A stretch of 64,000 bases of DNA from Sordariomycetes sp. S80-01Y (taxonomy: Eukaryota > Ascomycota > Sordariomycetes). The notes under the pieces were generated by a model. That model did no database searches, was not told the DNA's origin, and saw nothing but the letters and a program-made list of their open reading frames with translations. Made by a program: the position numbers and the translations under genes. Below are positions 23,165-33,174 of the stretch, one piece after another (position 1 is the first letter of the stretch; the number at the start of each line of letters is the position of its first letter). Location: positions 992,001 to 1,056,000 of the forward strand of contig JAXQJY010000023.1 in the NCBI GenBank assembly GCA_037042185.1. Direction: 5' to 3'.

Positions 23165-23721
23165 CTTGATGATCTGGTTGTTGATAAGGGATGAACCAAT
23201 CCAGTGAGTACCATACCATGTAAGGATGAGAGGCTCAGTGTAGGAGGGCCTTTGGACTTTGCCTACCCTGCGTCGATGTTTTGCACGAGACCTGCCTAGC
23301 CTGTCCGCATCTCTACATAATCGGTCCTGTGTTTTGGAACACAAATACTCACAAAGTTGAATCATCAGACTCGCATTTACGGGACGCTATTTCCATATAA
23401 CAGCAAACGTCGCGCACGACAGCAGTTTTCGTTGGGCACTTCATTTTCTTAGTGTACGACGAAGACAGCCCACCACTATGATCAGCTCAGTGATGAACAA
23501 GATGAACAAGATGAATCAGATGACTTAGTGGTATTCGGGCAGTATTTCAGAGATGAGATGCCCCGAGCAAATGCACATGTACACGCCATTCAATGCATTA
23601 CAAATACCCGGCTCCGCCATTCGTTTACATATTATACAAGTGTAGCCCGCGCGTCTTCTCAACGCATTCCTTCATACATTCAGCATTGCAAGCTTTCGTC
23701 GCTCGAATCAATCCGAACGGA
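23165..23721. other. intergenic spacer with short 9-base repeat
   Basis: About 560 bases between the deaminase start and the tom22 stop. A 9-base unit, GATGAACAA, occurs in tandem at about 23492-23510. Nothing else is supported. Confidence 0.4.
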
Positions 23722-24270
23722 TTATAGCGCAGCCTTAGCCTGTCCGCCCTCAAGCGCCTGTCCGACCCTGTCCGCGGTCGTCTGGTCCTCCGCGCCAGCC
23801 GTCAGCAGCTCACCACCCTGCTGCCTCATGTTGTACTCCTGCTCCATGGCCGTCAACTGCTGGTCCTCAGCGAAGCTCAGGGCGAACGGCACGCCGAAGA
23901 AGAGGGCCGAGGTGGTGACGACCCAGGTGGCCTTGCCGCTGAAGCTGAGGGCAGTCCAGGCGGCGGAGGACACGGTGTTGACCTTGCCGGAGATCCAGCC
24001 GCGGGTTGTGGGGGGGATGATGTCGCGCAGGGCGTAGAGGCGTTCTGTGAGGGATTCTTCTGTAGGGTCGTAGTCGGACTCGTTGGAGATTTCCGAGTCT
24101 GATATTTAAAGTTAGATGCTTGTCATGATGCGATAGGGGCTGCGCGCGACCAGCAGTGCCGTTGCGCAGAAAGATTGCGTACCGGTGTCAGAGTAGTCAT
24201 CGTCGTCAACCTGAGGGCCAGCCTGGTTGCCCTGGAAATGCTCGTCCTCGACCTCGGTAAGGGTGACCAT
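23722..24270 (-). CDS. tom22: mitochondrial import receptor subunit Tom22
   Basis: Two exons, 24270-24183 and 24098-23722 (84-nt intron), give 154 residues, the normal Tom22 length. The N-terminal cytosolic part is strongly acidic (MVTLTEVEDEHFQ, VDDDDYSDTDSE, SDYDPTEE), as required for binding basic presequences. The conserved ERLYALRDIIPPTTRGW precedes a single membrane span at about residues 85-106 (ATWVVTTSALFFGVPFALSFA). The intermembrane-space tail is Gln/Glu-rich (MEQEYNMRQQGGE). Known role: central receptor and organiser of the TOM complex in the outer mitochondrial membrane. The ATG at 24270 is chosen because MVTLTEVEDEHF matches the fungal family start; the open frame continues upstream but without homology. 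Confidence 0.95.
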
Positions 24271-27200
24271 CTTGACGGTTGGAGCTGTCGGAGCTAGATG
24301 TAATGGATGGAAAAGGTCGTCGGAAACTGCGTCGCACGTCAAGCAGCTCTGAAATTCACGTTTGCCCTGTCGTCAAGGGATCTGTACAGAACACGCTATT
24401 GATGGAACTCGTGATGGTAGTGGTGGTCGTATGGTTGGAGGTTGATAGGAGACGATCCTCTCACCCGGGACGAGGCTCAAAATTTTTGGCCGCGATTCGC
24501 TCCGCGCTGGACCGTCGCGGATTAACTGGCTTCCCACGCGGTCACGTGCATTCTTCATATCTCTCCCAGGCACCGCCTACAGCTTCTGCCACCAGCAACC
24601 GGAAATTTTCGACGACAACAATTCATGGATGAGCGTCAACTCGTCCCACCCAGACTCGCTCTTTGTGTTGCAGTTTGAGCGGTGTGCCCGCTTTGACGCG
24701 TTCTGTACCAGCCCTGCCGCGAATTGGCAGCTCGACACTACCCGACGACAAGCGGCACAACGGAATTGGGTCATCACAGCAGCGGAACTGCGTCACTGCC
24801 GTGCGCAACCTGCTGCTGGCATGTTGAGCTATGTTGCGGGCGTCGTGCATGATATCAAGTTTGACTAGCCGGAGAAAAACTCCGCGGGATCTTGATCGGG
24901 CTCACATTTAGGACATCGAAGCCGTCATCGTGACGACCACGTGGCGGCAGTGCCAAGTTCGAAGGAGTTGATGTTCCAAACTCCCTGGTGCTGCATTGAA
25001 AAGTCCTCAAAGATGAACACACATGACCATGAGCTCGAGACACAAGTAAGATTTGCGAGTCGGTGAAGCTCGGTCTGATGACCTGAGGCTGGGGCGTCCG
25101 GGCAACGTCCCCAACAGCTAAGCTAGCCAACCCCAAAGTTGGGGACGAAACACTCTCCCTTCTACTAGTCGAGTCTGGACTGGCCTGAGCGAGGCAGTGT
25201 CGACTCCGTGACCTCGTGTCAAAAATAGAAGAGGGCCGGAATGCACAACATGGCATAATTATGTAAACGTACAGACACCGCGGATACCTACGCCTCGCAA
25301 TGTTTTTCTAGAAGGAAAAGACTGCCGTCCTCGTGATGCAGTGCCGACGCCAGACTGGCTGATTCCGGGGCATCAGCTTTGCCAGCGCCCAAGCCTTGCA
25401 CGAATGCGGGGTGCAGGGGTAAATCCGCAAGATATTGGGTAACGCATGCCTAGAAACCGCCAGCCAACGGCGTCACCGGCGGGCGTGGATGCGTGTGACT
25501 GAAGAGTTTTCCCCCCCTCGACCCTCCACCAGGTTGGGGTCCCGACGAGGGGAAGGGGAGTACCTCTGCGTGCAAGTAGCCTTGTACCGGGACTGGCGGA
25601 CAGTTGACCTGACGCGACTGAAGACGGCGCACGGCGAAACAAGGCCGTGACGCAGCATCAAGTAAAAAGGGGGTAATGGAAATACCATTCTGGCATCGTG
25701 AACAACATTGAAATGCGGTGATGGGGAGGCGGCATGACGCCTTGCCGGCCGACTCTCCTGGAAGCACCCGGTGGCCGGTCAGCCGGTGGGGCCCGTGAGC
25801 TCCGGCCGGTGTCCTGTAGGTGGCCTGTAGGTGTACATGGGCGGTACGTACACGTCGCGGGGCATGTATTCTTAGTCTTTCGACATGTTGTATGACCCCG
25901 TGACTGATCCATTGGCCGTCGAAATGAGAACAATCTCCGAGTGTTGAATTCAAGGGCTGTGGCAGGTCATGGGAGCAGCCGACATGGCGGTGGGCGGATC
26001 GATCCGGTGGTGCAAACGGCTGGATGTCCAGGAATCCGGGGAAGAGACGGTGAGCAAGGGACTAGCATTCTCATCAGCAGACCTGATGAGGCTGGACGAT
26101 AGACGCGCGCAAAAGGAGCAGACTGGTCTCGACTAGAGGTGCCGTCGAGTCGTCGGCCATTCGACCAGCCGCCAGTATCAGGTACGGTACGCATTGTGGA
26201 TGTCGGGCACTAGCACCGACTCCAGAGACTCGGCTGAGGGGTCCGAGACGATGAGGGCCAATCTCTGCTCCAGCACGCGATAGTGGGCGGTTCCACGACA
26301 GGGTGAGTTTGCCAGTAAGACACCTTGTTGATTTCGCCGGATGGTCGACGCGTAATTAGGGTGTGAAGTAGAACAAAATTGTACGCATCGGATGGGAGAA
26401 AACGCACAGAAGCAGGGCCTCGCTGACACCCCGTTGAAGCTGCTCGCGATGACCTGCATGCCAGGGCAGCCGACTCACCAACCAGAGGCGCAAGTGTAAC
26501 TCCATGCGAAATGCAGCATGGTGCAAATAGAAGGCGCGAGGATTGCAAAGTTTGACGGAGGCTTGACGGGCACCCCAGAGTGCAGAGGTACAGGTACCTC
26601 TGGGGTCGGTCTGGAGAGCCTCGAATAGCCGGTTGCGAACTTGTATGCGTAGTTAAGGGAGGAAAAGTCGTTCCTGGGGTTAGTGTGAATAGCAGTGATC
26701 GACCAGGAACCAGACACTGAATGCAGCAGATGCAGCTTCGGGCGCTCGGGCCACGTCAAGTTGCTGTTAGGGGTATAGCGGGGCGGTTGCGATTTGGTAA
26801 TAATGGCCAGTCGAGAATCGAGGAGCATTTTTGCAAGTCAAACGATCATGATCACGATCCACAGGCGAACGTCGTCGGCCTGAGTCCGTGGATCCTGGGC
26901 ACTACAAGGTACAGGTATTCTGCTCATGATGATGTATTTGTCGCGGAATCATGTTGGATGTCAGGACAGCTATCTAGGGATAATCTGGTACCATGGGTGA
27001 TGGATGGCCCGTAGAGAAGGGAGACAGTGCAGTGTAGTCCGTTTCGAGATGGACTTGGATTGCAGTTGAGCAAGCGCGACCAGAAATGCAATGGCAACTT
27101 GAACCAAGTCTCGATCGGTTCCTTCCAGTTTGCCGTGTTGCAGCGCCACAAAAGTAGAGTGACTTTTGTTTGGGCTGCGAAGGTTGGGGCAGGCGCGAGG

Positions 27201-28433
27201 CAGGTACCTGTCGGTACGTATCGCGAAGTACCTCAAATCCTTTCCAGCTACTCCACGTTGACGTTTGTCCAGTCTTGCACAAGACGAGGCATCGTGGACG
27301 ACTCAAGCTTCGCCCAGCACTTAAAGGCGTCACCCGCCACTGGTTTTGTCAAGTCCTTCTCCTCTTTGTTCCTTGAACACGTTCACCTCTCTGCCGAGTA
27401 CTTTGACTGTCTGCTTGTCATGGCATCATCGTCATCAGCTTCATATTCAACACACCTCTGATTTACCCAAGTTACATCACCTCCCTCCAAAGCCGTTCTA
27501 TTTTGAACTCGTCTTACCTCACCGCGCCCTCTTGCATCTCAGCCACACTGCAAGATAGAGGATTCTGACACCGAGCCGGTAGACAAGAACCTCCAGACCA
27601 AAATCAAAAGGTAAGAAACTGCTTATCAGTCTCACTGAGGCCTCCCTGTCAATCAGGCGTCAGCGGCTGCTACGGAGGCTCAGCGGCGATGTTTGCAGCG
27701 CCTCAGGTCCGGATCCAGCGCGTTACGGTTGGCTTGGCTGCGCTGTTCTAGAAGCCGGCTGGAAGCCCTGAGAACCCTGACTTACAGCGGGCATCCGAGC
27801 TACAGAGGCTGTGCTGCTGCGCTGATCGCCAACGCATGAGGCGGCCTCACGCGAAGACGAGGCATTGGTACGCGTGTTTGCTGTCCAGAAGATGCTAACG
27901 GACCGAGCAGTTTCTCGTGGACTGTCAGAAGTTCAATTGCTCACCCTCACCCTGTTCTGAGGTCATCACCCTTTCCACAATCCCTGGAAAGTCCCCCCGC
28001 CAATCGTTCAGCCGTCGCATTCCGTCTTCGGGTATCTGAACCGCTCCCTTATCAACTCGCCATCCCTCATCGCACTTACAACAAAGCGGTGAATTCTGTC
28101 CTGTCGGGATCGGCTTCCGACTCTCGTCTACTTTGTCGGCTTCCATACGAGCTCACAGGCGCACAGCAGAGCTCACCTGGTACGTGCCCGTCATCCCTGC
28201 TTGTTCTTATCAGTTGGTCTCGATGGTGATACGAGATGCTTGCGGCGGTGAGGTTTCTCCCTCAGAGATAACGCCCGCTCGCTTTGTCCGTTGTCTCGGA
28301 TTCCGCTGCTGGCCCTTATGTTTACTGCGCGTTGCCGTGCCGTTCCCGCGAGTGCGGCGTTGCGAGATCTTCACGTCCCGGGCTGAGCTTCCGGGAACTT
28401 AATTGCTGAGATCGAGCGGACGGCCGCAACCAT
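24271..28433. other. long gene-free interval upstream of NAD-glutamate dehydrogenase
   Basis: More than 4 kb without a convincing gene, the largest such gap in the window. Frames are short, overlap on both strands and show no domain. I see no terminal repeats, target-site duplications, transposase or reverse transcriptase motifs. Composition is not obviously AT-rich, so there is no sign of a mutated repeat block. GATAAG elements (as CTTATC) lie at 27622-27627, 28048-28053, 28206-28211 and 28474-28479 on the approach to the dehydrogenase. It may contain untranslated RNA or extended regulatory DNA; that cannot be decided from sequence. Confidence 0.45.
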
Positions 28434-28440
28434 TGAGTCA
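28434..28440 (+). promoter_or_regulatory. Gcn4/CPC1-type bZIP site TGAGTCA
   Basis: A perfect TGAGTCA, directly extended to TGAGTCACGTCA, lies 142 bases upstream of the first ATG of the NAD-glutamate dehydrogenase and about 50 bases upstream of its TATA box. Gcn4/CPC1 regulators of general amino acid control bind this heptamer. Use at this gene is inference from position and motif. Confidence 0.5.
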
Positions 28441-28490
28441 CGTCACTGTACCGAGACCGCCCTGTCTGACAGCCTTATCTATGTTCCAAC

Positions 28491-28498
28491 TATATAAG
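28491..28498 (+). promoter_or_regulatory. TATA box (TATATAAG)
   Basis: TATATAAG lies 85 bases upstream of the ATG at 28576. A canonical TATA-to-start distance puts transcription initiation at about 28520-28535, leaving a leader of some 40-55 bases. This favours the 28576 start over the in-frame ATG at 28675. Confidence 0.6.
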
Positions 28499-28575
28499 CT
28501 GTTCGAAATGGCTGTGCTTCCCCTTGGTTGCGTTCGTCTTGCCCGCCAACGCCGTTCATTTGGCACACTTTCACA

Positions 28576-31500
28576 ATGTTAGCTCTTGCAATCCCACCAA
28601 CTGACTTTCACTCTTGTGACAGTTTTCCGGAGTACATCGATCCTTTAGAAGACCTACAAGGATCACCCGACACTATGGCTGCTGAATCACCGAAGCCTAA
28701 GCCTTTGGCTAGACTTCAGTCAGACACAGACTCCAGCCGCGGTCCTTCACCGCAGCCCACGCACTTCAGTGTGCCGCTGGCCAACCACAGCAACAATGGT
28801 CACCGGATCTTGCGATCTGCCACTGTCGGCTACATTGCTCCTGAATTCCAGGGCAAGGTTGAGCAGATGAAATCTGGTACGTCACCTTCCACCTTCCGAT
28901 TGACCAAATCTCACAAAACCCAGTCAAGAAGATCATCACAGACTCATCCTGGATCCCCGAGTCCCTGATCGACGAGCAGATCACCTGGTTCTACGAGCAG
29001 CTTGGCATCGACGATGTCTACTTCAAGATTGAGGCCCCTTCGGTTATCGCCAACCAGATCACCTCTCTCTATGCCGCCAAGGTCGCTGCCTCGGTGCGCG
29101 AGGACAGGCAAGAGGAAATTCGCCTGGACATGGAGGCCAACGACCACGCCATCTACATCGACACCAGCGAGCCCGGTAGAGCTCGTGTTGGCGGTCCCAG
29201 GTACGAGCAGCGCCTCGAGGGCAAGTACCTTGATCACCAGGGCAAGTCCAAATATCGCGTTGAGACCTTCCGCTCGCCGGCTGCCATCGGCAACAGCCCC
29301 TCCTCGAAAGCCACTCTACGCTGCTACTTCGTCTATCAGTGCATCTTCAAGCAGAAGCCCGAGGAAACGGATCCCAAGGAGACTCGCCTCGACGTCATTG
29401 CCGACCATGGCTTCTTGCAAAAGGCCACCAACAACACCAAGCAGATCTACCAGGAAATCATCGAATTGGCCGTAAGTAGGGCAGGCCCTGTGATTGAGGT
29501 TTTCGACATTGAGGGCATGGCCGAGAAGCGTCTCGTTGTGGCCTTCCGTGCTCGCACCGCCCGTGGCATGTTCTCCGCCCTCTCGGATCTGTACCATTAC
29601 TATGGAGTCACTTCCTCGCGAAAGTACGTCGAGCAGTTCGCCAACGGTATCACGGTCATGAGTGTGTATCTCCGTCCGGCTATGAACCTCGAGGGGTACT
29701 ACCCACCCATGGACGAATCGATCCACCAGATTACGAAGGAGATTTCGCTTCTGTACTGTATCCCTCAGAACAAGTTCCACAACCTGTTCTTGACGGGTGA
29801 GCTTAGCATCCAGGAGTCGGTGTACGCCCACGCCTCGTGGGTGTTTGTTCAGCACTTCCTGAATCGCCTTGGCCCGGAGTACGCTTCACTGTCTGAGTTG
29901 CTCAACACCGGGGACGACCCGCGGGCTGCCCTGCTGCTTTCCAAGCTTAAGCGCCGTCTTCGTACCGAGACATTCACACCGGACTACATTCTCGAAATCA
30001 TCCAGACGTATCCTCTCTTGGTGCGAGCTCTGTACGCCTCCTTCGCTAAGACTCACTTGAGCGTTGGTCCTGAGTTCGACAAGAACTTCATCGCTCCGAC
30101 ACCTGCCACCGAAATCCTTTCTGACGTCCAACTGCAAGAGCGCATCTCCAAGACTGTCTCCAACGAACACGACGAGATGGTCATGACTGCGTTCCGCGTC
30201 TTCAACAAGGCCATCCTCAAGACAAACTACTTCACCCCAACCAAGGTTGCCTTGAGCTTCCGTCTCGATCCCTCCTTCCTCCCTGCTGCGGAATACCCCA
30301 AACCTTTGTACGGTATGTTCTTGGTGATGGGAGCCGAATTCCGTGGTTTCCATCTCCGATTCCGCGACATTTCTCGCGGCGGTATTCGCATCGTCAAGTC
30401 GAGGAGCAAGGAAGCCTACGCCATCAACGCCCGCAGCCTCTTCGACGAGAACTATGGTCTTGCCAACACCCAGCAGCGCAAGAACAAAGACATTCCTGAG
30501 GGCGGCTCCAAGGGTGTTGTGCTGCTTGACCCCAAGCAGCAAGACAAGCAGCGCGAGGCCTTTGAGAAGTACATCGATAGTATCTTGGATCTTCTACTCC
30601 CCGCCGAGACGCCTGGCATCAAGAACCCTCTTGTCGACTTGTACGGCAAGGAGGAGATTCTATTTATGGGTCCTGACGAGAATACTGCCGACCTCGTCGA
30701 CTGGGCTACTGAGCACGCTCGTGCCCGCGGTGCACCCTGGTGGAAGTCATTCTTCACTGGCAAGTCCCCTAACCTTGGCGGTATCCCTCACGACAAGTAC
30801 GGCATGACCACTCTGTCCGTTCGGGAGTATGTCAAGGGAATCTACCGCAAGCTCAACTTGGACCCTTCGCAGGTTCGCAAGATGCAGACTGGTGGTCCCG
30901 ATGGCGACTTGGGCAGCAACGAAATTCTGCTAGGCAACGAGAAATGGACCGCCATCGTCGATGGCTCTGGTGTCCTGGCTGACCCCAACGGTCTTGACAA
31001 GGAGGAGCTGCTTCGCCTTGCGAAGAAGCGTGCCATGATCAACCAGTACGATATGAGCAAGATCTCTAAGGATGGATACCGCGTCCTCTGCGACGACAAC
31101 AACATCACCCTTCCCAATGGTGAGGTCGTCGGCAACGGTACCTCTTTCCGCAACACCTACCACCTCCGCGACAACGGCATGACGGACGCTTTCGTGCCCT
31201 GCGGTGGGCGACCTGAATCCATTGACTTGATCTCCGTCAGCAAGCTGATCAAGGACGGCAAGGCGACCATTCCCTACATTGTCGAGGGTGCAAACCTGTT
31301 CATTACTCAGGACGCCAAGCTACGTCTTGAGGCCGCCGGCTGCATCCTGTACAAGGACGCGTCTGCCAACAAGGGAGGTGTCACTTCGTCTTCGCTCGAG
31401 GTCCTCGCGTCTCTGTCCTTCGATGACGAGAGCTTCATCGCCAACATGTGCTGCGATCCCAAGACGGGCGAGGCCCCCGAGTTCTACAAGGAGTACGTCA

Positions 31501-32003
31501 AGCAAGTCCAAGCCAAGATTCAGGAGAACGCCCGTCTCGAATTCGAGGCGATTTGGCGCGAGCACGAGAAGACTGGCATCGCCCGCTCTATCCTCTCTGA
31601 CCAGCTCTCGTGGGCCATCACCGACCTCGATGAGGAGCTGCAGAAGTCCGAGCTCTGGTCGAACCCCAGCATCAGGTACGGAATCCTGAAGGATGCTCTG
31701 CCCAAGCTGTTGCTGGACAAGATCGGTCTGGAAACCCTTGTTTCCAGGGTTCCCGAGAACTACCTCAGGGCCATCTTCGGTTCTTACCTGGCTAGTCGAT
31801 TCGTGTACGAGTTCGGCAGCCAGCCCTCCCAATTCGCTTTCTTTGACTTGTAAGTATCAACTCTTATCATCCTACAGCACGAATCTTAGCTAACGCCGGG
31901 TAGCATGTCCAAACGTATGTCTACCATTAACGGCAACTCCCCCGCCGCGCAAAGCAACGGCACGGAGCGCCTCCGCAGGGCGTCGCTGTCCCCGCCGCAA
32001 TAA
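28576..32003 (+). CDS. gdh2: NAD-specific glutamate dehydrogenase
   Basis: Three exons, 28576-28876, 28924-31849 and 31904-32003, give 1108 residues; a downstream in-frame ATG at 28675 would give 1075. This is the large (~115 kDa) NAD-GDH class, unlike the ~450-residue NADP enzyme. Recognisable segments include FRGFHLRFRDISRGGIRIV (around 30341-30397), then QQRKNKDIPEGGSKGVVLL with the catalytic-type Lys, ETPGIKNPLVDLYGKEEILF, APWWKSFFTGKSPNLGGIPH, QTGGPDGDLGSNEILLG and YIVEGANLFITQDAKLRLE in the NAD-binding half. Known reaction: L-glutamate + NAD+ to 2-oxoglutarate + NH4+ + NADH, the catabolic direction. The last exon encodes a 32-residue Ser/Arg-rich tail. Upstream GATAAG and TGAGTCA elements fit nitrogen and amino acid control. 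Confidence 0.95.
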
Positions 32004-33174
32004 AATAGAACCTGTTTGCCTCATTCTGGTATAAGCAGGGCCGTGTATTTTGGTTCTTTATCTGATTTCAAGGCGTTTGGCGGGCATTGCATCGTATGGA
32101 AAAAAAGACACGCCGAGACGGCGTTGGAAAAGCATGGTTCATGACTCGGTCACCGCCCAGGGGCCTACACAATGAAGACTAGTAATGAGTAGATTTAGAT
32201 AGGAGACGATAACGAAAGAAGATCGCATCACCTGGAGTACATGATTGCAGAAGCGCCGGAATGTCACTGAGACACGTGATTTGGCGACCAGTGACCGTCA
32301 TTCGGCATCCGAGGAGATGAGCAGCCATCGCGATGCCGCGACGACACACTTTGAGAGGTCAGCGCCGGGATTTGATGGGACTCAGGGGCTGGCCAATCAC
32401 GGGCAGGGAGAGGAGCTAAGATCTCAGGGGCGGGAAGTAAGGCACGTTTCAGCAGGGGGAGAGGCCTGGTTTGCGCTAAGCCGTGTTGGGGCGAATTGAA
32501 GATGGCGATTGAGTTGGAGAGTTGCCAGTGAGCAACAGCAGTGCCGTAGTGGGCTCAGGATATTCAACCAAATCTGTCTCGGAGAAAATAAAAAACATTG
32601 TCAAGAAACATTTGGTACCAGTGCTGGGGGATTCGCATCAAGTGGGAGAAGAGGTTGGGCGCGATGGAATGTTGGAGCTGAGGTATTCATGCTGGATCAG
32701 TCGAGGCATGAAGGCACAGATGGAGCCTGGGACAAAGAGGCCATTGACGTCTTCCTGTTAGTTTGCTACACTCCTTGATGCGGAATCCCCTTGCCTGATC
32801 TCATCACAGAGAGAGACTGAGTACGCATTCACGCCTATATCCTTCAGCCAGCCGGATCTTCACCTGTTAGGGCATCAGTGGAAACCCCACCGCAGCACTA
32901 ACACTCCCAGAACAGGAGTCCCGTGCATCCCTTCATTCCCGACCTCCCCCAGCTTGTCAGACTTTCCCGTGGCCAGTTTCCACCCGCACCCCAGTCCCAG
33001 CCCGCCCATCTTTTTTTCGACGACCACTCGGGCATTTCGCAACCCCTTCCTTTCTTCGGCTTTGAGACGTTCCTTCCCGTGGTGTTCTTCATGATTCCCC
33101 TTGTCTGATCTTTTCCCGGCCTTTACGACGTTACGAGGGCGAGCGAGCGAGCGAGGGCAAGCGCCGCCGGTACT
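32004..33174. other. intergenic spacer (gdh2 to tea4-like)
   Basis: About 1.17 kb. The last ~300 bases are pyrimidine-rich leader-like sequence with a GAGC repeat at about 33136-33154 (GCGAGCGAGCGAGCGAGGGC). Frames at 32245-32499 and 32509-32778 show no domain and low coding character. Confidence 0.4.

Noticed and set aside
28675-28677. Alternative start codon for NAD-glutamate dehydrogenase
   Set aside because: Possible, but the upstream ATG at 28576 fits the TATA spacing and is in frame, so it is preferred; the shorter form is not excluded.
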